From Luzula sylvatica (taxonomy: Eukaryota; Streptophyta; Magnoliopsida; Poales; Juncaceae): a stretch of DNA of 64,000 nt. Positions 12,505 through 23,812 of the stretch are shown here, one piece after another. Position 1 is the stretch's first letter. Every line of letters begins with the position of its first letter. The notes beneath the pieces are model-generated. The model ran no database searches and was not told the DNA's origin. It worked only from the letters and a program-made list of their open reading frames with translations. The stretch covers positions 32,967,314 through 33,031,313 of the forward strand of contig OX326958.1 of NCBI GenBank assembly GCA_946800325.1. The letters run 5' to 3'. The position numbers and the translations under genes are program-made.

Positions 12505-12745
12505 GGGGTGTTTTATCATACAAATTTTTTTCTTATGATATATTCTTTTTCAAGGATATTTTGAATAATTAGCAATTAATAATTTTTTAAGATAATTTTT
12601 CAAATGTATTTATTTATGAATAATAGTTAAATAGGAAATTTGTATTGTTTATTAAAAAAAAAATATCCATAAAACATAAATTTATCATACACCATTTTAA
12701 ATACTCATTTTTTTTTTTAAAAAAAGGTGCACGATAGAACTCCCC
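12505..12745. mobile_element. 241-bp MITE with 9-bp target duplication
   Basis: It starts GGGGTGTTTTATCATAC and ends GTGCACGATAGAACTCCCC, forming imperfect inverted termini of about 18 bp. It is flanked on both sides by tatcacaaa (12496-12504 and 12746-12754). The 9-bp duplication points to mobilisation by a Mutator-like transposase. A related 262-bp copy is nested at 38757-39018, and another end is seen near 43970-43990. Confidence 0.9.
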
Positions 12746-12940
12746 TATCACAAATCACAAATTAGGTTCAATTATGTAAAATTGATGAATTTATGATGAA
12801 TTTTATCTTTAAAATTGAAATAAATGGATGAAAGTCTAGGAAGAGTGACCTTTAAAACACATGCAGTGGTTGAGAGGGGGCAGTGAGGCCATTAATTGAT
12901 TAGGTTTGACATGAGCCCTCAAATTCATCCTTATTTTTTT

Positions 12941-13092
12941 ATGCGAATTTCCAGACATGTTAATTAGAATAATTAACTGTACAAATTAACATGTTATCGT
13001 GAATTAATATCTATTAATTATGAGATACATGCTAATTATTGATTAATTAAATTGTTAATCGTTTCAATTAACATGTCTCGGGAATTTGCATC
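12941..13092. mobile_element. Small foldback repeat, about 150 bp
   Basis: The left arm atgcgaatttccagacatgt is matched by an inverted right arm, acatgtctcgggaatttgcat. Pairing continues inward through gttaattagaa/ttcaattaac. The centre is AT-rich. No target duplication was identified, so its class is unknown. It lies between the second hydrolase gene and the copper ATPase. Confidence 0.7.
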
Positions 13093-13856
13093 AACAACGA
13101 GATGGTGTGTTTGATGACAGTCTAATTTTCTTTTATTAATGATTGATATAATTTGATAAGCTTGTAAAATTCAATATCAAAGATGATTGTTAGGATTTTG
13201 CTGTAAATTGTCAGTGTTTACATATTATATTATATGATGTAGACAAATATTTTATAATTTTTTCTTCGTCAATGAAAAATACTTGAAAGTATTATTTTGT
13301 GCATACATGTGTTTGGCAAATTCATACGACATAAAATAAAATCAGAGAAAATAAATTAATGTTATATATTTTTTAAACAGAGAAATAGAGGAAAAAAGAT
13401 GAAGAAAAGAGGAGCGGAATAATTGGACTTGCGAATGTTAAAATTAAAGTGGACGGATTTGTATCCACGTCAAAATACGAGAATAATTCGATGATTAATT
13501 TTCATATGCATATTTTTGAGACTTGGGATAAAAATAGTATGGTGGTGAAATATGGAGCAAAGTAAAATTTCCCTTCATTAAATCCACTGACAAAAATAAA
13601 TGAAATCCAACTAACAAATCATCAATAATAAATAATAATCCATTCGCACGAGGAACATGTGGTCATAAATCCCATTTCTCTGTCTCCACACAGACAGTAA
13701 CCCTCATAGTCATATCCTACACCACTTACCTGTCAACAATCTAATCCATCCACGTCAGACAAAGTAGACTTCTACTTCAAATCCGGGCCACTCCTTCCTT
13801 GTCTTCTTTCCCTTTTTTACATCTCCACAAAGTTCACCGGTTCCCCATCTTCAACA

Positions 13857-16800
13857 ATGGCGACTGCCACTCTACTCCGCCTCTCCCTCTCTCCAAATCC
13901 TAAAGCGAAACTCCAATTCAGCAGGATAACCCAGACGGTTATACTGCGGCGCCGCTATTCGGGGGAAAATGTGCTCCGTGTCCAGGCAAGCGCTGCCGTG
14001 GAGATCGGCGGGTCTGTGGTTGCTGAAGAGGCGAAGAAAAGCTCTTCGGTATTGCTTGATGTGGAAGGGATGATGTGCGGTGCATGCGCCTCACGTGTAA
14101 GGACGATTCTTCTGACAGATCAACGCGTCCATTCTGCTGCCGTCAACATGCTGGCCGAGACGGCGGCCGTACGGCTCCGCCCTGAGTCTGAATCTCTGGT
14201 ACTATTTCTACGACAATTCACATTATTTGTACTTCATACAGAATTGAAATTATGTAACAATCAAGGGTCAATTGTACTGTTCTTTGCGCAATTAAACAGG
14301 AGGAAGCAGCCGAGGAGCTAGCGAAAAGATTAACGGACTGTGGATTCCCATCAAAGAAGAGATCAGGATCGGGAGTGGCAGAGAATGTAAATAAATGGAA
14401 AGAGATGGCTGCGAGAAAAGAAGAGCTTTTACTAAAGAGCCGAAACAAGGTCATATTTGCATGGACACTTGTCGCGCTGTGCTGCGGGTCCCACACTTCT
14501 CATCTCCTCCATTCTGTTGGTATTCACATCGGCCATGGTGAGTTCGATTTTTCACCTTTTTCATGAGATTATGTGTATAACAAGATTTTGATTTGTGCTT
14601 AATTACTTGACATTGTGTAAAATCTAGGGTCTATTTTGGAATTGTTGCACAATTCTTATGTCAAATGTGTTATTGCCTCGATTTCCTTGTTTGGACCTGG
14701 TAGAGGTATTTATTCTTCTTATAATTATCTTCAGATAAAATACTTTAATTTCTGTATTGTTCTCTAGGTTGTACTGAAATAGTATATTTATTTGAATAAA
14801 TGAAATGCAGATATATTGTTTGATGGACTTAGAGCATTCAAACAGGGCTCACCTAATATGAACTCTCTAGTTGGATTCGGATCCATCGCTGCATTTATGA
14901 TCAGCACGGTAAGTAAATAAATTTACTTTTATTTTAATTTTTAACTTTTCTTATTAATTTATGATTTTTGTGAAGGTTTCTTTACTAAATCCAGAACTAG
15001 AATGGGATGCATCCTTTTTCGATGAGCCGGTTAGTCTTTTTCACAAATAGCCAATTTACAAAATAATCCTTAAATTATAAATAAATTTCAATTTGAGAGC
15101 TAAGAGAATCAATTTGTAGCATTCAGGTAATGCTTCTTGGATTTGTTCTTTTGGGACGGTCTCTTGAAGAAAGAGCTCGCCTCAGAGCCTCTAGCGATAT
15201 GAACGAACTCATAGTAATTTAATTAAATTTTTTTAAAAATCTTCATTTCATAAGAGTCTTTACTAAATTTTTTTTTAATTTTGCAGTCTTTATTGTCTCC
15301 AAAATCGCGATTAGTGGTTAGTTCCTCTTCAGAAGAGGACGACTCGTCAGATAGTGTTATTAGTAAAAACGCAATCAGCATCGAAGTCCCAGTTGACGAA
15401 GTTCGAACTGGAGACTCTGTTTTGGTCTTGTCTGGAGAGACCATACCTGTCGATGTATGTTCACTGGAGAACTCCATTTATTATTTTCTTTCTTATATTA
15501 TAATAATTTGTTTTAATACAGGGAAAAATAATGAGAGGAAAGAGTTACGTAGATGAATCAATGCTTACTGGCGAATCTCTTCCTGTATTTAAAGAAACTG
15601 GTTTATCTGTTTTTGCTGGAACTGTAAATTGGGTACAGTATACTAAACCCTAAACCCTAAAAAATGAAAAATATCACAGATGCCCCTGTATTAAGCTATG
15701 GATTTTTTTATTATATTATGATCATGATAGGACGGGCCATTGAGGATCGAGGCTACAACAACAGGAGCTTTATCCACGATTGCAAAGATCGTTCGCATGG
15801 TTAGTAGCAATAAATAATCATAATAAGTTTAATTATTAATTTATGATATATTTAATTTGATTAAATAATTAGTAATTGTGAAATTAATTCAGGTCGAAGA
15901 GGCACAAGGGCGCGAAGCACCGGTTCAAAGACTAGCAGATAAAATTGCTGGCCCTTTTGTTTACACTGTCATGTCTCTCGCATTGGCTACCTTTTCCTTT
16001 TGGTACATTTTTATGTCTTTATTATTACTGAGAGAAATTTGCAAAAAGGCCCCTGAGTTATTCCTAAATTGCAAAAAAACAAAAACAAAGGAAAACTGCT
16101 GCATTTTATTACGGTGTTTTGTGATTTAGGAATAATTCAGGGTTTATTTTGCAAATTTCCCTTTTGTTACTACAAAACTTAAAAAATACCTTTTTTTTTT
16201 TTCTCTAAACAAATTCATTTTTTCATTATTATTTTTGAAATTAGGTATTGTATTGGAACCGATATATTTCCAGATGTATTATTGAACGATATTTCGGGTC
16301 CTGAAGGAAGCTCACTCCTTTTGAGCTTAAAACTAGCTATCGATGTCTTAGTAAGCATACATATTATTCATTCTTATATTGCATGAATATATGAAAGACA
16401 TAAATATAAAAATAAGTAAATATAATTTGTATTATTTGAAATTTGTAGGTAGTTTCTTGCCCTTGTGCACTGGGTTTAGCCACTCCTACCGCCATCCTCA
16501 TCGGCACCTCTCTTGGTAAATTCTCGATTTTCAAATAACCCCCTCAATTTATAAAAAATTACAAAAATTTCATAAAATTTTGTTGACAATGGAACTAGGG
16601 GCTAAAAATGGATTGCTTATTAGAGGAGGCGATGTTTTGGAAAGGCTCTCTGGAGTCGATACATTTGTTCTCGATAAGGTATAAATCATCCCCTTATCAT
16701 TAATAAAACAAACCAAATTGAATTTTTTTTTCTTGGTGGTCCCACTTGTCAGACAGGAACTCTAACAGAAGGAAAGCCAGTGGTCACCTCAATTTCGTCT

Positions 16801-18100
16801 TTTTCTTCTTCGTCATCTTCTCTCTCATACAAAGAATCAGAAATCCTTCGCTTAGCAGCTTCGGTGGAAAAAACAGCGTCTCATCCAATAGCCAGAGCGA
16901 TAATCAACAAAGCAGAGTCGATGCAACTGGAGATCTCCAGTACAAGAGGTCAACTCACCGAACCGGGTTCGGGTTGCTTGGCCGAGGTGGACGGGTGTAT
17001 AGTCGCGGTCGGTTCTCTCAACTGGGTCCACGCACTGTTCGAAGCAAAAGCGGATCTGTCCCGGGTTGCGGATCTCGAAACCCGGTTAGGAATCGGATCG
17101 AAAACCGATCTGTCCCAATCAAAATCGGTTGTGTACGTTGGGCGCGAAGGAGAAGGGATTATCGGTGCCATTGCCATTTCGGACGTGCTTCGCGACGATG
17201 CAAAATCTACCGTTCAAAGGTATCTATTATTTTTTGTGTAAATATGAGAAAATACAAGGTGTTTTTTGTAAAATGTTAAATTTGCAGGTTGCAAGAGAAA
17301 GGAATGAAAGTTATTCTGCTATCAGGAGACAGGGAAGAGGCAGTTGCAAGTGTGGGCGAAATGGTTGGAATTCAAAATGAAAACATAAAATCCTCTCTCT
17401 CTCCTCAAGACAAAGCCAATATTATTTCGAGCCTCCAATCCTCTGGTCACCGCGTCGCGATGGTACTAAACTAATATTCTAAAAATTATTTTTCATTATC
17501 AGTGATTATATATATATTTTTTTGTGAAGGTGGGAGATGGAATAAATGACGCGCCGTCGTTAGCGCTTGCAGATGTGGGAATTGCGATGCAAAACGAAAC
17601 CAAGGAAAATGCTGCCTCCGATGCTTCCTCTGTTATTCTACTGCGCAATCGCCTTTTCCAAGTATACTTTTTTATTATTTCAAATATACCCTTTTATATG
17701 AAGTGATTATGTTATTAATGTGTAGGTGGTGGAGGCTTTGAATTTGTCTCGAGAAACAATGATGAAGGTGAAGCAGAATTTAGGATGGGCGGTGGCTTAT
17801 AACATGCTTGCCATTCCTATTGCTGGTGGGATTTTACTTCCCCAATTTGATTTTGCCATGTCACCGTCTCTTTCAGGTCAACAATTTTTCACTTTTTTTA
17901 TTTTTTTATTTTTTATAAATTAATTGAAATTAATTTTTCACTTTTCACTTTTCTTGAGTTCTTGAATTATTTTTTACGATTTGATTACAGGAGGATTGAT
18001 GGCTTTGAGTTCCATCTTTGTTGTTAGCAACTCGTTGCTTTTACAACTAAACGGGTCGTTTCAGGAAACAGAGAACAAACAAAATGCGGTTAAACATTGA
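13857..18100 (+). CDS. PAA2: Chloroplast P1B-type copper-transporting ATPase, PAA2/HMA8 type
   Basis: Eighteen exons, all with GT-AG borders, give 880 residues, close to the roughly 883 of Arabidopsis PAA2. In order: a Ser/Arg-rich basic transit-like N-terminus; a metal-binding HMA domain at about 58-110 with GMMCGACAS; membrane helices; the TGES actuator loop; the intramembrane [12 protein letters not shown] motif; phosphorylation site DKTGTLTEG; the nucleotide-domain HP in [20 protein letters not shown]; and two C-terminal helices. CPC with these loops defines Cu(I)-type P1B pumps. PAA2 delivers copper across the thylakoid membrane to plastocyanin (family knowledge). Exons: 13857-14198, 14300-14537, 14628-14705, 14811-14908, 14976-15029, 15127-15213, 15287-15454, 15522-15632, 15731-15799, 15893-16002, 16245-16350, 16449-16515, 16599-16678, 16753-17219, 17288-17462, 17530-17661, 17726-17876, 17991-18100. 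PAA2 rather than PAA1 is judged from the HMA domain and length. Confidence 0.93.
16034..16160. mobile_element. MITE in PAA2 intron 10
   Basis: The left arm gaaatttgcaaaaaggcccc, then gagttattcctaaatt, is matched inverted by aggaataattcagggt and ttttgcaaatttcc on the right. The arms are about 45 bp. A larger relative lies in the GPA1 intron at 33204-33400. Target duplication unresolved. The element is contained in intron 16003-16244 and leaves both splice sites intact. Confidence 0.75.
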
Positions 18101-18370
18101 ATTTGGGGCTAGTAAGTAATTTATATAGAGTAAATAATTTATCGTGTTTGGTGGGGATACGGGTTTCATAATTTTGTATTTAATATTGTTGTAATCTCAG
18201 TACGCCCACAAGATAATAAATAATAATAATAATAATTAATTTATCAAACAAAATAAATACATAATATCCAATCTAAAAATATTGGCCACTCTATGATGGC
18301 CGATGACATAATCGATCCAGAAATTTATCTAGTTTATTGATTAAAATAAAATGACGATTATCTTCATTCT
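18101..18370. other. Convergent spacer PAA2 / membrane protein gene
   Basis: This 270-bp spacer separates two convergent stop codons. It holds both 3' untranslated regions and poly(A) signals, including repeated aataataataat near 18215-18240. No further gene is seen. Confidence 0.6.
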
Positions 18371-18961
18371 TCAGCACCTTTCGATATCATTCTTGGCCCA
18401 TTTTCCATATTTGCCCTTCATATTTTCATTCGACTCCTCGGATTTCGCGTTCACCGTTTCTTCTTGTTGTACACGTGCCGTCCTTTTACTCTTTTTAGCC
18501 GTTTCGTCTCTCCCTAGCTCCACCTCCTCGCACTGCCTCTTCCATCTCTTTTCCGCGACGCAACCCAAAACGAGCACGAAACATTGGACCAAAGCCATGC
18601 AAACAAAGCTCAATTCCAAACTAAACATCAAGATCCACACTTCCTTACTGTCTCTTTGCGAGGCTATCAGAGAACGAGTCGAATTGTGTTGGAGAAAGAG
18701 AGAGAGGAAACCTAAAACTTGACCTACTAGCGAAGCGAGAGCTATGGAAATGTGGGTGACGAAGCAGTAGAGAGTGAGTTGTGAGTAGAAACCGATGAGA
18801 GAAGAGAGAAGCGTGATGGCCGAGACGGTAGCGAGGGCCCACCCGAAAGAGGTGGGAGGATTTCTGAGCACGAAAATTGGGGCGAGAGAGGCTGAGGAGA
18901 GCAATAGAAGGATTAAGCTTAGAGATGAGCGAAAAAGAGTGCTCTTAAGCTTTGAGGCCAT
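18371..18961 (-). CDS. Small plant four-helix membrane protein, unknown function
   Basis: A single exon encodes 196 residues. Four hydrophobic segments are visible at about 9-32, 40-62, 64-90 and 108-133, followed by a charged tail of about 60 residues rich in Lys, Arg, Glu and Ser. The second and third segments contain ALATVSAITLLSSLIGFYSQ and ALASLVGQVLGFLSL. Intronless four-helix proteins of this style occur widely in plants and are usually annotated only as transmembrane proteins. I do not recognise a tested function. A TATA-like TATTTAAA lies about 85 bp upstream on the same strand. It converges on PAA2 without overlap. Confidence 0.75.
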   Translation of the reverse strand: MASKLKSTLFRSSLSLILLLLSSASLAPIFVLRNPPTSFGWALATVSAITLLSSLIGFYSQLTLYCFVTHISIALASLVGQVLGFLSLFLQHNSTRSLIASQRDSKEVWILMFSLELSFVCMALVQCFVLVLGCVAEKRWKRQCEEVELGRDETAKKSKRTARVQQEETVNAKSEESNENMKGKYGKWAKNDIERC

Positions 18962-19042
18962 GTTGAATTTGTCTCTCTTTGGTTGTCTGTAGTGGGATTA
19001 TTGGTTTGAAGATCTGAGGAGTGTTAGACTTGGGTGGGGAGG

Positions 19043-19050
19043 TTTAAATA
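19043..19050 (-). promoter_or_regulatory. TATA-like box of the membrane protein gene
   Basis: Read on the minus strand this is TATTTAAA, within the otherwise GC-richer leader region. It lies 82-90 bp upstream of the ATG at 18961, at a plausible distance for a short 5' untranslated region. Motif and spacing only. Confidence 0.5.
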
Positions 19051-19099
19051 GGGAGGCGTTTTTGACCGTTGGAGACATTGGCTCCTAAGTCCAACGGCT

Positions 19100-19970
19100 A
19101 TTAATTCTCATTGGTTTTTGCCTCTTTATTGAGCACCGTTTAGAACCCCAAAGTTTTGAATTTAAACGACTAGTTGAGTTTTAATTAATTAATTAATTTA
19201 TTTGTCCACTTGCTTTTTTGTGGGGAGGGGGGGGAATCATTAATAATATCGAAATTATTTGTTTTGCAAATAATAATAATAATATCGAAATAGAAATAGA
19301 TTAGGCTGTTCTGAAGGTATTAAGTCTAGAATGTTCAAAATTTCAAATTTTAACCAAGCAAAATTCAAGATTTCCGAATCAATCTTAAAATCGATTTTTA
19401 AGCTGAACGAAAATGAATAACGGTAAATACGAAGAAGAAAAAGAATTTTGATACATTACATATAAGCCTTTTCTTGTTTTAATTAGCAAACAAATATGTA
19501 CAAAAACAGCGTTGTCACTAATATTGCCAGTTACAGATCACATATATTGATATTCCCCTTAAAGTATATACGAAAAAAACTAACAAAAATATTCCCATAT
19601 TTGATATTTCCTCTTTTCTTCGTGCAAGAAATCATGCTAAAATCCACAACTCTGCAATAAAAAAAAATGTCAAATTTCAAGTGCTACAAAACCTCAGAAT
19701 TCCATGTATAAAATTCCAAAAAGTGCAATATCATGAATACCCTTAAAATATGAGAAATATCAGCAATGCCCCTCCTCTCTAATTTCTCAAAAAATTGCCT
19801 AAACTACCCCTTTTCTTATTAATATATGTATAAAATAAAAGAATAAAATAATGAAAGGAGGGGTCTATATGAATCTATACACGGCATTTCTTATATTTTG
19901 TAGGGGCATACACGATATTTTCTATTTTGCAGGGTTATGTGAGAAAGTGTGTCTAAACGTACCTCAAGAT
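19100..19970. other. Spacer with an inverted-repeat element near 19715-19935
   Basis: No gene is seen. From about 19725 the sequence (caatatcatgaatacccttaa, gagaaatatcagcaatgccc) is matched in inverted orientation by 19850-19925 (gggcatacacgatatttt, ttcttatattttgtagggg). This forms a MITE-like hairpin with arms of about 65 bp directly downstream of the SPL2 stop codon. The same phrase family (acccctacaaaatt, atcatgaatacc) recurs near 27160, 32650 and 50815. Confidence 0.6.
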
Positions 19971-21596
19971 TCAAGAACCATAGATCCGAATTGAAGACCG
20001 AACACTCTGTCTACAAACAGGACACTTAGGATAGGAATCACGCTCCACCGCAAGGCCACACGGAGGGCAACACACGAGATGGCCACACGGCACAAACGCA
20101 GACCTCTTGCGCCTCATCAAACATATCACGCATAACTCTCCATCTGGTACTTCGCCCGAATCCTCTTCTGCGGAGTTCATACTCGAAGGATCTGACGATT
20201 GGTTGCGCAGTTCTCTCTCTCTCCCCCTCCTCTCTCTCCACTCCTTCCACCTCCCCCAATTCCTAACCAACATAAAAACGGTCTTTTATTTTTTGTTTAT
20301 AAAATTAGAAAAAATGAAAATCGAAACCTGTAAATTGCGTAACCAAGTACTCCAATCGAGACGGTTCCGAGTAAAATCCCGCTCCATAAAAGAGTCCTCG
20401 TCGTCAGAGTCAAATCAGCCTCGATCTCATCCTTTGTCATCTCTGACCTGACGAACCAAAAAAAAAACCTGAATTATTTTCGTCGAACAAAAAAATGATT
20501 TTGAAAATTGAAAATAGGATATTACAAGAAAAAAGGGAGGTCTTTGCAAGACTTGATCTCGAGAGATTCGCCTTGAGATCCGCAAATTCCAACGACAGTG
20601 ATTTGCTTTCCAACCGGTAATATCTTTTCTTCGTCCAGCAATGCAACCTTTTGCAAGCAATACCACCAATTTATATTTATCATATATACCCCTAAAAGTA
20701 ACGGTAATTTAGTTTTATGGAATACTTACAGGATATCCATTACCAAGAATAGCTTGAAATAACGTGAAAGGAGTGGCTTGAACCGGATGCAATTGGTGGT
20801 ACACGGTTGTGAGAGGTAAAGGGTGATTAGAACCATTTAAATTAACGTGAATATAATCTTTCACGAACCAATTACCAGTTTCGACTATAACAAATGGTAC
20901 CTGTTAGGACATTATTGAGGTATTAATTGGTGTTTTATACGAGTAGAGATTTGGAAAAATGGTTTATTAGAATTTAATTACCGCTCTGAAAGAGCTTGTT
21001 CTTTGTTCCTTCCATGATTTTGCTAAAAGAGCATGCAGATCGAAGCTCCATCCGAGGATTCCTCTCCATTCATTGTATAGACACTGTATAAAGGAGCTTT
21101 TAGTTTTGTCGATCTTAGGGTTTGATACCAATTTGATAAATTTCTTCTGTATTTTGTTGTTTGATTGCTCAATTGAGCTAATTAAGAGCTTAATTGTAAA
21201 GCTCGTCCCTAATTTTTATCTGATTCGTACCGTTTGAGTCTGTTGGATGATAACGGCATGTTCGCCGGAGCCTTGAGAGACAAGAGCAACCACGCCTTTT
21301 CCTCCATCCATGTTAGCAGCGGAGCGAGGCTGGACCTGACCACGCACAACAACAAGCCGTTCCTTGGATCCCGTCTCTCCGCCGGAACTCTCATCTCCAT
21401 TTTGGAGCACGGATCGAAGATCAGAGATGGAAGAGGAAGGCGCGACGCGGATCCGTTGCAACGCCTGCGAAGTGGAGAAGAACTTGGACCATGAACTGGC
21501 GGCGCAGATGGCTAACCCGATACCGAGCACCGTTCCGTCGAAGGCCGTCGCCGCTCGCGCCAGCGCCGCTGCTGCGTCGTGGTCCCGCGATGACAT
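19971..21596 (-). CDS. SPL2: SP1-like RING E3 ubiquitin ligase (SPL2/MULAN family)
   Basis: Six exons on the minus strand (21596-21231, 21083-20982, 20900-20730, 20647-20526, 20447-20328, 20262-19971) give 390 residues; Arabidopsis SPL2 is about 383. Seen: an N-terminal hydrophobic segment (TVLGIGLAICAASS) after MSSRDHD; a middle domain with VVVRGQVQPRSA, HAVIIQQTQT and VPFVIVETGNWFV, typical of the MULAN-type domain; a second membrane segment (LLWSGILLGTVSIGVLGYA); and a C-terminal C3HC4 RING, CVICLMRRKRSAF through CPVCRQSVR. Family members sit in the plastid, mitochondrial or peroxisomal outer membrane with the RING in the cytosol and ubiquitinate import machinery. The ATG at 21596 was preferred to the upstream ATG at 21668 because it gives the family's short N-terminus. 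Confidence 0.9.
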
Positions 21597-21679
21597 TCCG
21601 GACGTCGTTAGAGTGATGGAGTGGGTGGAGGAGTCGTTGGACCTGGTTCTCGTCCCATTCGGAAACAAAGACCACGGGC

Positions 21680-22439
21680 CTTTTTGAGTAAATTGAGCGT
21701 GTAAATAATTTGAGCCAGAGAAAATGGCTGTCTCTAAATGGGTCGAGCCAGGTTACTGGATGGGCCGAACCAGGTTATTGGATTTTGGATTGATTTGTTA
21801 GATCATTGGATATCCACTGCGTTGCACGGACGATGATACGTATCGGATACGGAAATACGATATTTAAATATATGATTTTGATATGATACGAATACGGCGA
21901 TACTGATAAAGTCGGTTTTTTAAAGTATCCGCGTCATATCCATTAAAATACCAATGGGACTCTTCAAGGTCTGTTTGGCAAGTGAAATTAGTAAAAATGA
22001 GGAATAAAATATTTTAAAGTTGGCTTATTATATATATATATTTTTAATGTTAGAACAATATGTTGGAAAGCATAATTATTTGTCTGATTGTTTGAGAAAA
22101 AATTGGAATTTCGGTATAGCGAACATGAAAGTATTTTGAAGTAGTTACGAGTGTTGATCAAATACACAAATCATATGATTATAGTTCATTATATAATATT
22201 ATATATTATGTTAAATTAGTTTCATGTGTTTATTAGTAAATTATACGTTACTTTATATTCTAAAAAAATGACATGTCTGTAATCTTAAATAAAATTTAGT
22301 TGTAATATAACAAAAATGTATCATACTAGATGTACATGCAATATATAATAAAAACTTCAAATATCAGACATTAAATTAACATACAAAATATTAGTTTTTT
22401 AAAAAAAAATAACACACACATTTTTTAAAGATCATCTAA
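21680..22439. other. Gene-free AT-rich spacer
   Basis: Contains a run of diverged gatacg-type words at 21830-21955 (atacgtatcggatacgga, gatacgaatacggcgatac) that looks like old transposon sequence. The rest is AT-rich with no exon-like frame. The promoter of SPL2 should lie at its left end. Confidence 0.5.
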
Positions 22440-23420
22440 CCCACACAATTTGCCCACATATTTTTGATGACTTGCTCTCAAATTGGAACCCACTCCTTCA
22501 CGTCCTCTCTTCTCGCTCTTGTCTCATATCTTTGGGAATTGCTGTAGTCACATCCTATTCGGTGGGTACGCATCCATCAGGTTCAGGCTCGGAGGTAATA
22601 ACATAATTACGAAGTATACAACACACAATCATAATATGGATCTACAAAAGAAAGGCTTACTACCCGTAAGAATATTAAAATCGATCCTTTAATGTACCAA
22701 ATACTCGCTCAATCGTTATGCGTAACGATGAGTGTATGAGGTTAAAATATTTTTTACATGTTGTTGGAGGGTCTTTTGAAAAATATTTAAATTGTACCGA
22801 ACTCCATCAATAGGAGAGAGATTCCGGGTTGTGCATTATGTTCCGCATCAACAAAATTATATACTTTCTCTTTGAAAATTTCATGTCTCATTTGATAAAC
22901 TTGTTTGGGCCAAAAAGTTATATTGGGCTTATATCTACTATATACTAAAAAAAAATTGTGACATTCTCAAAATTGATGGTCTTTGACATTGGTCTCTTGG
23001 GCCGGCCCTGTTTGAAATACTAATGATATTGCCCGTCTCAATAGAATTGTTAAGAATCAAAACATCACGAGCAGTGCTTTCCTCACCACCAAGCACATAC
23101 GTAAATTGAAGATCGGAATCAACCACGACAAGAATATTTTGCGTAGGGATATGCTTACGACCGCGATAGCATGCTACGTCTTTATCTGACATTGCTTTGA
23201 CATTGCTTTCACAGTCAATAAAGCAAGCCAATTCATGAATCGCCACGAGAGAAGCTCATTAATCCCTTGTTAAACAAATTTGGAGGTATCTCCAAGAATT
23301 GACATTTCTCGAAAGTGAAGTAATCTCTCCTTTCGCTTGAGGGGAGTTGTTAGAGAAGACGAAGGAGACTCCAGTTAGCCAAACACTTCAGAGGATCAAT
23401 TCAATGGAGTTAACAAATTT
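22440..23420 (-). pseudogene. PIF/Harbinger transposase (HARBI1-like) remnant
   Basis: The minus-strand frame at 22938-23246 contains YRGRKHIPTQNILVVVDSDL followed by FTYVLGGEESTARDVLIL. This matches the DDE nuclease region of plant Harbinger transposases, where the second Asp lies in the segment VVVDSDL. Downstream on the same strand, near 22690-22745, another frame reads LIHSSLRITIERVFGTLKDRF, the usual C-terminal block of this family. The two blocks are in broken frames with stops between them, and no terminal repeats are recognised, so it is dead. Limits are approximate. Confidence 0.8.
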
Positions 23421-23812
23421 TTGAAGTTTTTAACTGACTTTCAAATGAAGAGAATGTGGGCTAATTTCTATTATGGGCTGTGTACTTTGGGATTGGAATA
23501 TTATTTAGAAAATAAAATTTGGGCTTATACATGTTAGTTTTTAGTAAGTATTGGGTAACTAATCAGAGGATTAGATTTCCTAAATTAAGTAGAAAATAGT
23601 TACTAGAGATTAATTGTCCAGGTTTAGTGTATGTAGACTAATCAATACAAGCATCTCAACTCGTTATCGGTTTTAAATTTTAATAACCGTCAATGAAATA
23701 CGAATCATCCTTTCGAAATCTAATTTTCTATTAACTTTTCCTTACAATCTTCATTAATCAACATTTTTGGAAATGCTCGTAAAAACTCTAGTGGAGAAAT
23801 TGTACATCTCTA
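23421..23812. other. Upstream region of the myosin gene
   Basis: About 390 bp with no exon-like frame. It should contain the promoter and leader of the myosin gene. AT-rich without an obvious TATA box that I would commit to. Confidence 0.45.

Noticed and set aside
21364..21687. 107-codon plus-strand frame opposite SPL2 exon 1
   Set aside because: It is the shadow of the minus-strand coding exon, which has family-matching sequence and splice sites.
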